Shown here: piece after piece, positions 35,378 through 45,014 of the stretch
How the letters are laid out: each line of letters starts with the position of its first letter
How positions within the stretch are numbered: position 1 is the stretch's first letter
Assembly (NCBI GenBank): GCA_050480245.1
Contig: JBCNEQ010000001.1
Source of the DNA: Anoxybacillus sp050480245
Lineage (GTDB): Bacteria; Bacillota; Bacilli; Bacillales; Anoxybacillaceae
Length of the DNA: 64,000 nt
Strand: one strand, 5' to 3'
Made by a program: the position numbers and the translations under genes
Notes under the pieces: model-generated
What the model saw: only the letters and a program-made list of their open reading frames with translations
Database searches by the model: none
Told to the model about the DNA's origin: nothing

Positions 35378-36730
35378 TTAAGAGTTCATTATATCGTATG
35401 TTTCTAAAAACTTTGTATTAAAGTTTCCTTCGACAAATTTTTCATGCTCAAGCAGTTTTAAATGAAACGGAATCGTCGTATGGATGCCTTCGATGACAAA
35501 TTCACTTAAGGCACGTTTCATACGGGCAATCGCTTCTTCACGCGTCGGTGCATGAACAATCAGTTTGGCAATCATCGAATCGTAGTATGGCGGAATCGTA
35601 TAGCCAGGATAAGCAGCTGAATCGACTCGTACACCAAATCCACCCGGCGGCAAATACATTTGTATTTTTCCAGCTGAAGGCATAAAGTTTTTCGCAGGAT
35701 TTTCCGCATTGATTCGGCATTCGATGGCCCAGCCGTTAAATGTGACGTCTTCCTGCTTCAGCGTCAACTTCTCACCTGATGCCACGCGAATTTGTTCTTT
35801 TATTAAATCCACGCCTGTCACCATTTCAGTTACTGGATGTTCAACTTGAATGCGCGTATTCATCTCCATAAAATAAAACTGACGATTGCGATAGTCGTAA
35901 ATAAATTCGACTGTTCCTGCCCCTGTATAATGAACCGCTCGGGCTGCTTTGACAGCTGCTTCCCCCATTTTTTGACGCATGTCTTCATCAAGAACTGGGG
36001 ATGGCGTTTCTTCCAACAATTTTTGCAAACGACGCTGGATCGTACAATCACGCTCTCCGAGGTGAATGACGTTTCCATATGAGTCTGCTAGCACTTGAAT
36101 TTCAACATGTCGGAAATCTTCAATGTATTTTTCAATATATACCCCCGGATTTCCAAACGCGGTTGCCGCTTCTTGCTGCGTGATCGTAATGCCTTTGATA
36201 AGCTCTTGCTCATTTCGAGCGACGCGAATCCCTTTTCCGCCACCGCCTGCGGTTGCCTTAATAATAACAGGATACCCGATTTCATTCGCTAGCGCAATTG
36301 CCTTATCGATACTTTCAATAATTCCTTGTGAACCTGGAACGATTGGTACTCCAGCTTGTCTCATCGTTTCACGTGCGACATCTTTTGTACCCATTTTTGT
36401 AATTGCTTCCGGACTCGGTCCGACAAACGTAATATTACATTCCCGACAAAGTTCAGCGAAATCAGCGTTTTCAGCTAAAAATCCATATCCCGGATGAATG
36501 GCATCGCATTGTGTTAACGTCGCCACGCTCATTAGATTTGTAAAGTTTAAATAGCTGTCTTTTGATGTTTTCGGACCGATGCAATATGCTTCGTCTGCCA
36601 ATTGGACATGAAGCGCTTCGCGATCCGCCTCCGAAAATACAGCGACTGTCTCAATGCCAAGTTCTTTGCACGCCCGAATAATTCGAACAGCAATTTCCCC
36701 ACGGTTGGCAATTAACAATTTTTTTATCAT
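35378..36730 (-). CDS. accC: Acetyl-CoA carboxylase, biotin carboxylase subunit (450 aa)
   Basis: An ATP-grasp enzyme that carboxylates biotin. IKKLLIANRGEIAVRI opens the protein, GGGGKGIRV is the ATP lid, and MEMNTRIQVEHPVTE is the catalytic signature. ATG 36730 gives the 450 residues of the B. subtilis enzyme, eight bases after GGAG. Confidence 0.96.
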   Translation of the reverse strand: MIKKLLIANRGEIAVRIIRACKELGIETVAVFSEADREALHVQLADEAYCIGPKTSKDSYLNFTNLMSVATLTQCDAIHPGYGFLAENADFAELCRECNITFVGPSPEAITKMGTKDVARETMRQAGVPIVPGSQGIIESIDKAIALANEIGYPVIIKATAGGGGKGIRVARNEQELIKGITITQQEAATAFGNPGVYIEKYIEDFRHVEIQVLADSYGNVIHLGERDCTIQRRLQKLLEETPSPVLDEDMRQKMGEAAVKAARAVHYTGAGTVEFIYDYRNRQFYFMEMNTRIQVEHPVTEMVTGVDLIKEQIRVASGEKLTLKQEDVTFNGWAIECRINAENPAKNFMPSAGKIQMYLPPGGFGVRVDSAAYPGYTIPPYYDSMIAKLIVHAPTREEAIARMKRALSEFVIEGIHTTIPFHLKLLEHEKFVEGNFNTKFLETYDIMNS

Positions 36731-36743
36731 GACCATCGCTCCT

Positions 36744-37238
36744 TTATTCAGGCTTCACAAGGAATAAAGGTTGTCCATATTCAACGAGCTGGCCGTTTTT
36801 CACAAGCACCTCTACAATTTCCCCATCGACTTCTGCTTCAATTTCGTTAAATAACTTCATCGCCTCAACAATACATACAATCGTATCTTTTTTCACTTTA
36901 TCGCCAACTTTGACGTAAGGTGCTGCATCTGGTGATGGTGCCGCATAAAACGTACCGACCATCGGCGATGTGATTGTATGTAAATTTTCTGTTGAAACAG
37001 CTTGTTTTTCCGGTTTTACTTCTTCTTTCACTTCTACTTTTTCGACAACCGATGCTGGTTGTTGCTGAACAACAGCAGCTTGTGGCACGTCCACTTTCGA
37101 TGCAGCAACGACAACTTGTTCGGCTGCTCCAGCTTTTTTCATTTTAATTTTTGAACCATCATGTTCGTATACAAACTCGACGATATTTGAATCATTGACT
37201 AATCGAATTAATTCGCGAATTTCTTGGATTTTCAACAT
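36744..37238 (-). CDS. accB: Acetyl-CoA carboxylase, biotin carboxyl carrier protein (164 aa)
   Basis: The C-terminal biotinyl domain has EAMKLFNEIEAE, with the modified Lys in EAMK. The middle is a linker rich in Val, Gln, Pro and Lys. The upstream region has TATAAT (minus strand, 37282-37277) as a likely -10 box. First gene of the accB-accC-yqhY operon. Confidence 0.95.
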   Translation of the reverse strand: MLKIQEIRELIRLVNDSNIVEFVYEHDGSKIKMKKAGAAEQVVVAASKVDVPQAAVVQQQPASVVEKVEVKEEVKPEKQAVSTENLHTITSPMVGTFYAAPSPDAAPYVKVGDKVKKDTIVCIVEAMKLFNEIEAEVDGEIVEVLVKNGQLVEYGQPLFLVKPE

Positions 37239-37403
37239 AAACCTACACCCCTCAACCCATCATTTGTAGAAAAAGATTATACAATACCATGATACGACAC
37301 ACCTTTTCCATTATTCAATAAAATGATAAAAAAATGTTAGGAATTTTATATCTGGTCATAAAAACAATTATTATATAGTATTATAAAATTCACTTTCAAC
37401 CGA

Positions 37404-37434
37404 AAAAAAATAACCGGATGTCCGGTTATTTTTG
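37404..37434. terminator. Terminator of the spoIIIA operon
   Basis: A 13-bp perfect stem (37406-37418 with 37421-37433) has a two-base loop as drawn and T runs on both sides. It overlaps the stop of spoIIIAH. The gap from here to accB (37435-37238 side) otherwise holds only the accB promoter region. Confidence 0.8.
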
Positions 37435-38061
37435 GAATCGAACAGCTACATCTTGAACGCGACCAAGTTCACTTTGAACGAGCTGAATAATTTCGTTGGC
37501 TGCTTTTTCCGAATGTTCTTTCGCTTTTACAGTAATATGCACTTGATTTTCATGGGCGCGAACAAGGGCATCGTCATATCCTTTTGATTTAATTAACGTT
37601 TCTAACACTGCTTCTTTTTCTGCAATATTGGAAAGTTGTTGCAACTGGTCAATCGCTTTGTTTTTCTCTTCAGCAGATACGTTATTGGAAGCGACAATCG
37701 CGTTCAATTCTTGGCGCAATTTGCTTCGCTCATCTTCAATTTCTAGTCGAAGTGCTGTAAATAAATCATCGCTTGTTGCATTGTTTTGTTCGACAGTCAC
37801 TTCTTCTTCGTTCGCCACTTCTCCTTCGTTCGCCACTTCTCCTTCGTTCGCCACTTCTTCTTCGTTGGCCACTTCTCCCTCGTTCGCCACTTCTTCTTGC
37901 ATCGCTTCATCCGTCGGTTTTAAATCTTTTTCATTGTTTGCTTCTTCTTTTTGCTCGAACGCCACTTCCTCTGTAAGCTGAGGACTTGTTACATAATACA
38001 CCGATAAAACGACAACTAAACTAAACATCGTTAATAACCAAACTGTTTGCTTTTTCAACAT
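37426..38061 (-). CDS. spoIIIAH: Stage III sporulation protein SpoIIIAH (211 aa)
   Basis: An N-terminal membrane helix (residues 7-25) is followed by a long acidic linker and the C-terminal ring-building domain (EKEAVLETLIKSKGYDDALV). In the channel between mother cell and forespore it pairs with SpoIIQ. The linker holds a tandem repeat of EVANEG/EVANEE type not usual in the family, coded by an 18-bp DNA repeat. Confidence 0.92.
   Translation of the reverse strand: MLKKQTVWLLTMFSLVVVLSVYYVTSPQLTEEVAFEQKEEANNEKDLKPTDEAMQEEVANEGEVANEEEVANEGEVANEGEVANEEEVTVEQNNATSDDLFTALRLEIEDERSKLRQELNAIVASNNVSAEEKNKAIDQLQQLSNIAEKEAVLETLIKSKGYDDALVRAHENQVHITVKAKEHSEKAANEIIQLVQSELGRVQDVAVRFQK
37801..37890 (-). 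repeat. Five tandem 18-bp units inside spoIIIAH
   Basis: Units of the type TTCTCCTTCGTTCGCCAC run from 37801 to 37890 with one to three differences between copies, plus a partial sixth. Each codes six residues (E-V-A-N-E-G/E), so gain or loss keeps the frame and changes only linker length. Confidence 0.9.
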
Positions 38062-38073
38062 ATGTTCTCCCCC

Positions 38074-38640
38074 TTATTTTTTTGGTAAAACAGCAACACG
38101 ATGGCTCGGAACGTTTAACGTTCGCGTCACCGCTTCGACAATCCATTTTTTCACTTGCACTTGATCGGCTCCTTTTGCCACGACGAGCACACCGCGAATG
38201 TCTGGCTTTTTCGTTTGTAAAATAAGCGGTGTTTCTTCGTCCCCTTTGCGCACGATCACGACTTTTTCGTCTGCTGACTCATCTTCAATTTGGCGCTTTC
38301 CGCCTTCTTTATCTTCTTCCACCGTTCGTTTTTTCTGAACGGTCACATTTTTTTCTAACACATTTTGTTCTGTCGCATCGACATTTACAATGACTTTTAC
38401 TTCACCAACACCAACAATCGCTTCCAACGCTTCTTTAAGTTGTTGTTCATATCTCTGTTCATAATCCGCAATTTGTTTTAGTTTTTTTTCTTCATCGGTT
38501 TGGCGAAATACAGCTTGAGTCGTTTCTTGTTGAACTTTTTTCGACGATGAAAAGTTGAACACGTTGCCAAATATCATAAATGATAAACCGACAACTAAAA
38601 TAAGCGCTATTAAACCATTTTTTTCAATCCATTGTTTCAC
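38074..38640 (-). CDS. spoIIIAG: Stage III sporulation protein SpoIIIAG (188 aa)
   Basis: One N-terminal membrane helix (GLIALILVVGLSFMIFG) and a ring-building-motif domain (EALEAIVGVGEVKVIVNVDA) identify it. SpoIIIAG forms a large ring in the feeding-tube channel. It is 12 bp from spoIIIAH. Confidence 0.92.
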   Translation of the reverse strand: MKQWIEKNGLIALILVVGLSFMIFGNVFNFSSSKKVQQETTQAVFRQTDEEKKLKQIADYEQRYEQQLKEALEAIVGVGEVKVIVNVDATEQNVLEKNVTVQKKRTVEEDKEGGKRQIEDESADEKVVIVRKGDEETPLILQTKKPDIRGVLVVAKGADQVQVKKWIVEAVTRTLNVPSHRVAVLPKK

Positions 38641-38646
38641 CCCTCC

Positions 38647-39216
38647 CTACTCCCTCCTTTCTAGGCGAATCGTGATCGTTTGTGGGTCTACTCCCCACAT
38701 GTTTGCTAAAAAGCGAGCGATGTCATCATGTTCATTTGTTATTTGTGGCGATGACTCAATGCGAATCGGTTTGACAACAGAACTTGTTTCTTCTGCTAAT
38801 TCAACCGTAATCGCCTCAATCGGAGGGGGGTTTTGTTCCGTCTCCCCTATCGTCAATGAAATGTCCGTCACCGTTAAACCATATGTGCGCATCAACTCCT
38901 CAGCCGCGATGTTCTTCAGCTGGACAGCCATTTGTTCTAAAATATATGCACGTTGTGAGGCTTGTATTTCTTTTTTCTTAGTTTCAATGTTATTTTCAAG
39001 CGCTTCATTTTGTTGTTGCTGAAGCGAAGCAAGCCATGTATCTACATCTCCGTGAAACAAACGAAAAAGCGGAGAAAACAAGATGAAAATAAACAACAAA
39101 CCGACAACCATTTTGACATACTTTTGAAACGAGCCGTTTGGCAAAATCAAGTCAATAATTACGACTAGCAAGATGAATGTAATGATATGGGAAATCCATT
39201 CGGTCAATAGTTCCAC
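38647..39216 (-). CDS. spoIIIAF: Stage III sporulation protein SpoIIIAF (189 aa)
   Basis: Two membrane helices occur near the N-terminus (ITFILLVVIIDLILPNG; MVVGLLFIFILFSPLF), then a soluble C-terminal domain. Position and length match SpoIIIAF, a channel component. Confidence 0.9.
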   Translation of the reverse strand: MELLTEWISHIITFILLVVIIDLILPNGSFQKYVKMVVGLLFIFILFSPLFRLFHGDVDTWLASLQQQQNEALENNIETKKKEIQASQRAYILEQMAVQLKNIAAEELMRTYGLTVTDISLTIGETEQNPPPIEAITVELAEETSSVVKPIRIESSPQITNEHDDIARFLANMWGVDPQTITIRLERRE

Positions 39217-39231
39217 AACGCCTATCTCCTT

Positions 39232-40392
39232 TCAGCGAACCATCATCGTTAAATTTCCTGCTGCAATAATGACAGTCATACTTAAGAAAAACATAAGCGA
39301 TACGATCATAAGAGCGACGAGCACGTACATGATACTTTTGCTCATCACGCTTAAGCAGGAAATGACGATGCCGCCTCCCATCGGCTGTAAGATCGCTGCT
39401 GCTAGTTGATAAATAATAGCAATAACTAAAATTTTGAGCGCTGGAAACGCTGCAATGAAAAGCAATAAAGCGACACCGAACAAGCCAACTGTATTTTTTA
39501 ACAAGACGGAAGCGGTCACGACTGTATCTGCCGCATCCGTAAACATTCGCCCGATAATCGGAATAAAATTTCCTGCCATAAATTTAGCTGCTCGTATCGC
39601 CACTCCATCAGCAATCGCCGTTGTCGCTCCTTTGACGGACAACACACCGAAGAAAATAGTTAACATGACCGCTAGTGAACCGATGCTAATGTTGCGCAAC
39701 AAATCCGCTAATTTTGTTACTTTATAATGTTCGCTCAATAAACTGACGATGCTCAAAATCGTCGCTAAAAATAATAGCGGCAACGAGAAATGCTCAATGA
39801 CGGTTCCTGTGATATTCATAAAAAACAGTACAATCGGGTGAAAAAAAGCAACGGATACAACGCCTCCTGATGACGCCATAAGCGCAAGTAAAATCGGCAA
39901 AAGAGCAATCATAAAACTTGTCATCGTCTGAATCGCTTCTTTCGCGTATGTGACAGCAAGGTGAAAGCTATTTAACGCAATAATCATAAGCACCATATAA
40001 ACAACCGCATGAGCGACTTTACTGACGGCATGGTGGGAAAAGGCGTTTTGTAGTGATTGTAAAAATAAGCTAAATACCGTTAATAAAATGAGCGTGCCGA
40101 GCAATTTTCCATTCGCCATAAGCTCGTACAATAAAAATTTGATCAACGCTTGCAACCATTCGCTGAGCGACAGTTCTTTCTCTCCGTTAATAAACTGCCA
40201 AAAAGATCCTTTTTGACTTTCTGGCAATAGCCCGCCATACTGTTGGACAATATCATCCCAATATTGTTTAATGGACTCAACGCCAACTTGTTCTGCTTGT
40301 TGTTTCACAAGTTCATTCGTTGGTGGCGAAGCTTGTACAACGGAAGGCAAGAAAAAGAGAAGAAAGAAAAATAAGATGGGAGCGCGCCTCAT
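39232..40392 (-). CDS. spoIIIAE: Stage III sporulation protein SpoIIIAE (386 aa)
   Basis: A cleavable signal peptide (MRRAPILFFFLLFFLPSVVQA) is followed by about seven membrane helices. It is the largest membrane protein of the SpoIIIA complex. Confidence 0.92.
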   Translation of the reverse strand: MRRAPILFFFLLFFLPSVVQASPPTNELVKQQAEQVGVESIKQYWDDIVQQYGGLLPESQKGSFWQFINGEKELSLSEWLQALIKFLLYELMANGKLLGTLILLTVFSLFLQSLQNAFSHHAVSKVAHAVVYMVLMIIALNSFHLAVTYAKEAIQTMTSFMIALLPILLALMASSGGVVSVAFFHPIVLFFMNITGTVIEHFSLPLLFLATILSIVSLLSEHYKVTKLADLLRNISIGSLAVMLTIFFGVLSVKGATTAIADGVAIRAAKFMAGNFIPIIGRMFTDAADTVVTASVLLKNTVGLFGVALLLFIAAFPALKILVIAIIYQLAAAILQPMGGGIVISCLSVMSKSIMYVLVALMIVSLMFFLSMTVIIAAGNLTMMVR

Positions 40393-40396
40393 GTCA

Positions 40397-40783
40397 TCAC
40401 CCCTTCATCGGAAGAAAACTTAAAATCGTTTCGATTAGAGCAGTTAAAATCGGAATCGCCATCGCCAAAATTAAAATTTTTCCACCAAGTTCAATTTTTC
40501 CAGCGATCGCTCCTTGTCCCGCATCTTTCGAAATTTGTGCGCCAAACTCAGCAATATAAGCAATGCCGATAATTTTTAAAATCGTTTCGACGTACACCGT
40601 TTGGACGTGCGCTTCGTTTGCTAACGTTTGAACCATGCGAAAAATATCTTGAATGCGATCAATTAAAAATAAAAAAATAACAGTTCCGACAAAAATGGTT
40701 AACAAAAGTGAAATATTCGATTTATGTTCGTTTAAAATCGTCACTAAAAATGTAGCAATTAGCCCAAGCCCGACAATTTGCAA
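40397..40783 (-). CDS. spoIIIAD: Stage III sporulation protein SpoIIIAD (128 aa)
   Basis: A short protein with about four membrane helices and the conserved start IVGLGLIATFLVTIL. It resembles SpoIIIAC in part and belongs to the same channel. Confidence 0.92.
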   Translation of the reverse strand: MQIVGLGLIATFLVTILNEHKSNISLLLTIFVGTVIFLFLIDRIQDIFRMVQTLANEAHVQTVYVETILKIIGIAYIAEFGAQISKDAGQGAIAGKIELGGKILILAMAIPILTALIETILSFLPMKG

Positions 40784-40804
40784 AATATCAATGGGTATTC
40801 CCTC

Positions 40805-41011
40805 CTAACTTTGAAACAAAAAAACAGATTTAATTTTTTGAAATAAATCTTGAACAATCGAAATGACTAAAAACAAAATATAAATAAAACCTAATAATGT
40901 GACCCATTGAGCATATTCCTTTTTCCCGAATCCTTCTAGCACAGTATGCAAAAAAGCAACGACAATGCCCACACCAGCAATGCGGAAAATTAAATCAACG
41001 TCAACGCCCAT
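40805..41011 (-). CDS. spoIIIAC: Stage III sporulation protein SpoIIIAC (68 aa)
   Basis: Two membrane helices and the start MGVDVDLIFRIAGVGIVVAF match the family exactly in length. Confidence 0.93.
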   Translation of the reverse strand: MGVDVDLIFRIAGVGIVVAFLHTVLEGFGKKEYAQWVTLLGFIYILFLVISIVQDLFQKIKSVFLFQS

Positions 41012-41026
41012 TTTGAATGTCCTCCT

Positions 41027-41539
41027 CTATATGAGTAAAAGCACGATGAGAATGCCCGTTAATACGCCTAAACTTTTCATCATTTTTTCATAGCGCTGTT
41101 GCTTTTCGATGGCATCTCCTTCTTCTCTCTCTAAATGCACCATCGTTAAACGAATGTAATTTTGTTGAATTTCATGATCGTATTGTCCAAGCGTCTCGCC
41201 AAACTGTTTCATAATCTCGAACTCTCCTTGTTTTAAGGCGGTCATTTTCCATATTTCATGTAAACTTTCTTCCCACGCTTGGCGAGCGTTCATCGTTCCT
41301 TTTTGTAACTTTTGCGCAAACGTTTCAAACAACCATGACAACGGTTTCGATAGTTGCTGTGATAATCGAAACGCAGCATCCATCAACGGCGTATGCCCGT
41401 ACATAATTTCTGCTTCAAGCGACTGCAACGCCATTTTTAATTGCCGCAACTGTCTTGTGCGCTCACGTAAAAGTCGCGAAGCTTCAAAACCAGACCATGT
41501 CGTCGCCAATATAATGCATATCGCTCCAATCCATTTCAT
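41027..41539 (-). CDS. spoIIIAB: Stage III sporulation protein SpoIIIAB (170 aa)
   Basis: N- and C-terminal membrane helices flank a helical domain with ETLGQYDHEIQQNYI. It is related to type II secretion GspF-like proteins. It overlaps neither neighbour; the next base starts spoIIIAA. Confidence 0.92.
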   Translation of the reverse strand: MKWIGAICIILATTWSGFEASRLLRERTRQLRQLKMALQSLEAEIMYGHTPLMDAAFRLSQQLSKPLSWLFETFAQKLQKGTMNARQAWEESLHEIWKMTALKQGEFEIMKQFGETLGQYDHEIQQNYIRLTMVHLEREEGDAIEKQQRYEKMMKSLGVLTGILIVLLLI

Positions 41540-42466
41540 TCACATCACGCCCATCTTTCGGTATATATCGCGACCGTTTTGATCGCGAATGGTTTGAATC
41601 GTTCCTGGACGACCGATATTTGTCAATTCAACAAACCGTTCAAATACAGCTTGTTCTATAATCGGACGCAGCGATGGACGCTTCATCATATCGTCTAGAT
41701 GGCGACCGTGAGCCGTCATAAATAAACCTACTCCGGCATGAACCGCTTCTAAAATAGCCGTGCAATCCGCTTCGCTTCCAATTTCATCGACAACAAGAAC
41801 GTCCGGGCTCATCGAACGAATCATCATCATCATCCCTTCTGCTTTTGGGCATGCATCGAGCACATCAACGCGATAACCGAATGTAAATTGCGGAATACCT
41901 TTAACACAACCGGCAATTTCTGAACGTTCATCAACGATGCCTACTTTTTTTGAAGGAATGTGTCGCTCTTTTATCCCTATGCTAATCATGCGTGCGATAT
42001 CACGAAGAAGCGTTGTTTTTCCTGTTTGCGGTGCCCCAATGATCATCGTATTAAGCCATCGTCCATCGTATAAATAAGGAAGGAGCGGGTCAGCGATGCC
42101 GATTTGTTGCCGAGCCATTCGAATATTAAATGATGTAATATGTCGGATCGCTTTTACTTTTCCGTCTTCTGTAATCACTTTTCCAGCTAAACCGACTCGA
42201 TGCCCTCCTTGAATCGTAATGTATCCCTTTTTCAACTCTTCTTCGATCGTATAAAGAGAATATTGGCTTAATTTATTTAATAGTTCGATGCCTTCTTCCA
42301 TTTGTACGACATGGGGACATATGTACGACCTCCCACTAACGATCACTTCAAGTGGTCGATGAATCCGAATGCGAATTTCTTCCATCGTGGCGAACTGGGA
42401 AGCAATAGGCAACGATTGGATTGCATGAACGAACGTTTTAGGCAACAGATCAAACACCGCTTGCAT
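41540..42466 (-). CDS. spoIIIAA: Stage III sporulation ATPase SpoIIIAA (308 aa)
   Basis: A secretion-type ATPase: Walker A is GAPQTGKTTLLRD, Walker B lies in DVLVVDEIG. It likely powers assembly or transport in the SpoIIIA channel. ATG 42466 follows GGGAGGAAAGAGG; the longer frame to 42535 runs into yqhV. Confidence 0.94.
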   Translation of the reverse strand: MQAVFDLLPKTFVHAIQSLPIASQFATMEEIRIRIHRPLEVIVSGRSYICPHVVQMEEGIELLNKLSQYSLYTIEEELKKGYITIQGGHRVGLAGKVITEDGKVKAIRHITSFNIRMARQQIGIADPLLPYLYDGRWLNTMIIGAPQTGKTTLLRDIARMISIGIKERHIPSKKVGIVDERSEIAGCVKGIPQFTFGYRVDVLDACPKAEGMMMMIRSMSPDVLVVDEIGSEADCTAILEAVHAGVGLFMTAHGRHLDDMMKRPSLRPIIEQAVFERFVELTNIGRPGTIQTIRDQNGRDIYRKMGVM

Positions 42467-42480
42467 CCTCTTTCCTCCCT

Positions 42481-42753
42481 TCATTTCACAACATAAATAC
42501 CGATCAATATACATACAACTCCAGCGCCGATCCATACGAGCTTAAACAATGACAACTCATTCGCCACTGCAACAAGCCCAACCATCATGACAATTAAAAA
42601 AATGGTCGGTCCAACAACTGCGAGCAATGTATTGACCGCAATCGCCTTTTTTACATCATTCAGCGACAACATGACAATTGCTGCGCTTAATTCAATCGCT
42701 GCAGATAAAAACCGTAAACCTGCCATCGTCCAAACAGTCGCATCAATTTTCAT
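42481..42753 (-). CDS. yqhV: Membrane protein YqhV (90 aa)
   Basis: Three hydrophobic helices with MAGLRFLSAAIELSAAIVM at the start match YqhV, which precedes spoIIIAA in B. subtilis. ATG 42753 follows AAGGAGG. Function is unknown; expression in sporulation is inferred from position. Confidence 0.82.
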   Translation of the reverse strand: MKIDATVWTMAGLRFLSAAIELSAAIVMLSLNDVKKAIAVNTLLAVVGPTIFLIVMMVGLVAVANELSLFKLVWIGAGVVCILIGIYVVK

Positions 42754-42852
42754 CGCATCCTCCTTGTACAACGGTGCTAGTACAACGTATGCGGAAATGG
42801 GACAATTCAGAAGTATAGAGAGGAAAAATTCGCGAGGAATGTGTTTGCAAAT

Positions 42853-42886
42853 AAAAAATCGCCCCGCTTTTTCGCAGGACGATTCT
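42853..42886 (-). terminator. Terminator of efp
   Basis: On the minus strand AATCGTCCTGC pairs with GCGGGGCGATT around GAAAAA, with a T-rich tail. Confidence 0.7.
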
Positions 42887-42889
42887 TTA

Positions 42890-43447
42890 TTACGCACGTG
42901 ATACGTATGTGCCGTCTGTTGTGTTAATAATTAATACATCGCCTTCGTTGACGAAGAAAGGTACTTGAACGACAAGACCTGTTTCTAACGTTGCTGGTTT
43001 GGAGCCACCTGATGCCGTATCACCTTTAATGCCTGGCTCTGTTTCGACAACTTTTAACTCAACTGTATTTGGCAATTCGACACCAATCGTTTCGCCTTGA
43101 TACATCATAATAAATACTTCCATGTTTTCTTTTAAAAACTTTAATTCATGTTCAATTTGTTTTGCAGGCAGTTCAATTTGCTCATATGATTCCATATCCA
43201 TGAACACATGTTGATCGCCGTTTGCATATAAATATTGCATTTTGCGGTTGTCGATTTGTGCTTTGTTTACTTTTTCACCGGCGCGGAATGTTTTTTCTTG
43301 AATCGCGCCTGTGCGCAAGTTACGAAGTTTTGAGCGAACGAACGCTGCACCTTTTCCTGGTTTAACATGTTGGAATTCGATGACGCGCCAAATGTCACCG
43401 TCGACTTCAATCGTTAAGCCTGTACGAAAATCGTTTACTGAAATCAT
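42890..43447 (-). CDS. efp: Translation elongation factor P (185 aa)
   Basis: EF-P rescues ribosomes stalled at polyproline. The start MISVNDFRTGLTIEVDGD and the tip loop KPGKGAAFVR are typical, and the C-terminal NTTDGTYVSRA is conserved. ATG 43447 gives 185 residues with an eight-base gap from GGAGG; ATG 43453 is too close. Confidence 0.96.
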   Translation of the reverse strand: MISVNDFRTGLTIEVDGDIWRVIEFQHVKPGKGAAFVRSKLRNLRTGAIQEKTFRAGEKVNKAQIDNRKMQYLYANGDQHVFMDMESYEQIELPAKQIEHELKFLKENMEVFIMMYQGETIGVELPNTVELKVVETEPGIKGDTASGGSKPATLETGLVVQVPFFVNEGDVLIINTTDGTYVSRA

Positions 43448-43465
43448 GTTCATTTCCTCCTACGT

Positions 43466-44527
43466 CTATAAAATGATGAGTTCTTTTGGTGAAAGAGTGA
43501 GCCGCTCATTGCCGTTTTCTGTAATGACGATGTCGTCTTCAATGCGGACACCGCCTAATCCCGCTATGTAAATGCCTGGTTCAACCGTCACAACCATCCC
43601 CGGCTGTAGCACTGTATCCGAACGCATCGAAAGCGCTGGCATTTCATGCACTTCCATGCCGAGCCCATGTCCTGTGGAATGCCCAAAATATTCGCCAAAT
43701 CCGCAAGCAGAAATGTAATCGCGTGTGAGCGCATCTGCCTCTCGCCCTGTCATCCCCGGGCGAATGTGTTCAACACCGCGAAGCTGGGCTTGCAGTACGA
43801 CATCATATATGCGCTTTAATTCATCGCTTACATCTCCAACTGCAACCGTTCTCGTAATATCGGAGCAATATCCTTTATAGTATGCGCCAAAATCAAGCGT
43901 GACGAACTCGCCTTTCTCAATCACTTTCTCTGTCGCCACCCCATGTGGCAATGCTGAGCGCACACCAGAGGCAACGATGATGTCAAACGATGAACTTGTC
44001 GCTCCTTGTTTGCGCATAAAAAATTCCAACTCATTCGCCACGTCTATTTCACGCACACCCGGGCGAATAAAATCGAGAATATGGCGAAAAGCGGCATCGG
44101 CAATCTCGGCTGCTTCCTTTAATATCTTAATCTCTGATTCCGACTTAATCAAGCGTAACTTTTCAACTGCGCTTGAAACCGGAACGAGCGTTGCTTTGAT
44201 CGCTTTTTCATACGCTGAAAACGTTGCATATGAAAGATCGTCTTGCTCAAATCCAAGCTTTTTGATGCCTAAGCGCTCGACTTGTTTCGCCACTTCTTCA
44301 ATAAGCGTTTGTGTATGTTGGACAATTTCATATCCTTCAATTTGTCTTGTTGCTTGCTCAACGTAACGAAAATCGGTAATAAATACTGCCTCTGTTTCGC
44401 TAATTAGAGCAACCCCTGCTGTTCCTGTAAAATTCGTCATATAGCGACGGTTATAGTCGTTTGTAATAAGAAATCCGTCAATGTCATGCTCAGCAAATTG
44501 CGCACGAAGTTTTTGTACTTTATCCAA
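43466..44527 (-). CDS. pepQ: Xaa-Pro dipeptidase PepQ/YqhT (353 aa)
   Basis: An M24 metallopeptidase with an N-terminal creatinase-like domain. The metal ligands are in LDFGAYYKGYCSDITRT, GHSTGHGLGMEVHE and TVEPGIYI. It is always next to efp in bacilli. Start TTG 44527 behind AAGGGGAAA. Confidence 0.93.
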   Translation of the reverse strand: MDKVQKLRAQFAEHDIDGFLITNDYNRRYMTNFTGTAGVALISETEAVFITDFRYVEQATRQIEGYEIVQHTQTLIEEVAKQVERLGIKKLGFEQDDLSYATFSAYEKAIKATLVPVSSAVEKLRLIKSESEIKILKEAAEIADAAFRHILDFIRPGVREIDVANELEFFMRKQGATSSSFDIIVASGVRSALPHGVATEKVIEKGEFVTLDFGAYYKGYCSDITRTVAVGDVSDELKRIYDVVLQAQLRGVEHIRPGMTGREADALTRDYISACGFGEYFGHSTGHGLGMEVHEMPALSMRSDTVLQPGMVVTVEPGIYIAGLGGVRIEDDIVITENGNERLTLSPKELIIL

Positions 44528-44529
44528 TG

Positions 44530-44976
44530 TTATTTCCCCTTCCCTTCAACCATATCAAGCAACGCCAAAATCGCCAATCGATACCCGTTCACACCGAGCC
44601 CGACAATTTGCCCAGCTGTTACGGGAGCGATGACAGAATGATGACGAAACGGCTCTCTAGCGTGAATGTTTGAAATATGTACTTCAATGACTGGCGTTTG
44701 TACGCTTGCAATCGCATCGCGCAGCGCATAACTATAATGCGTAAACGCTCCTGGATTAAAGACAATGCCGTCATATAACGATTCCGCCCGATGAATTTGG
44801 TCAATTAACGCCCCTTCATAATTGCTTTGATAGCAAGTTAACTCCGCCCCATATTCACCAGCAAATTCCGTTAACTGTTTTTCTAGTTGAGCAAGTGTCG
44901 TATGCCCGTAAATGTGCGGCTCCCTCATACCGAGACGATTTAAGTTCGGACCGTTTAAAAGGAGGAATCGAACCAT
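44530..44976 (-). CDS. aroQ: Type II 3-dehydroquinate dehydratase (148 aa)
   Basis: The shikimate-pathway enzyme has LLLNGPNLNRLGMREP, the catalytic Tyr in GMREPHIYG, NPGAFTHYSYALRDA with catalytic His later in EVHISN. ATG 44976 follows a GGGGGA site. Confidence 0.94.
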   Translation of the reverse strand: MVRFLLLNGPNLNRLGMREPHIYGHTTLAQLEKQLTEFAGEYGAELTCYQSNYEGALIDQIHRAESLYDGIVFNPGAFTHYSYALRDAIASVQTPVIEVHISNIHAREPFRHHSVIAPVTAGQIVGLGVNGYRLAILALLDMVEGKGK

Positions 44977-45014
44977 TCCCCCTCTCCCCCCTTTGCTGAT
45001 CAAAATACATATGG

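Noticed and set aside
37239..37403. Search for a FapR or other fatty-acid operator before accB.
   Set aside because: The region is A/T-rich with a likely -10 box but no clear palindrome matching a known operator.
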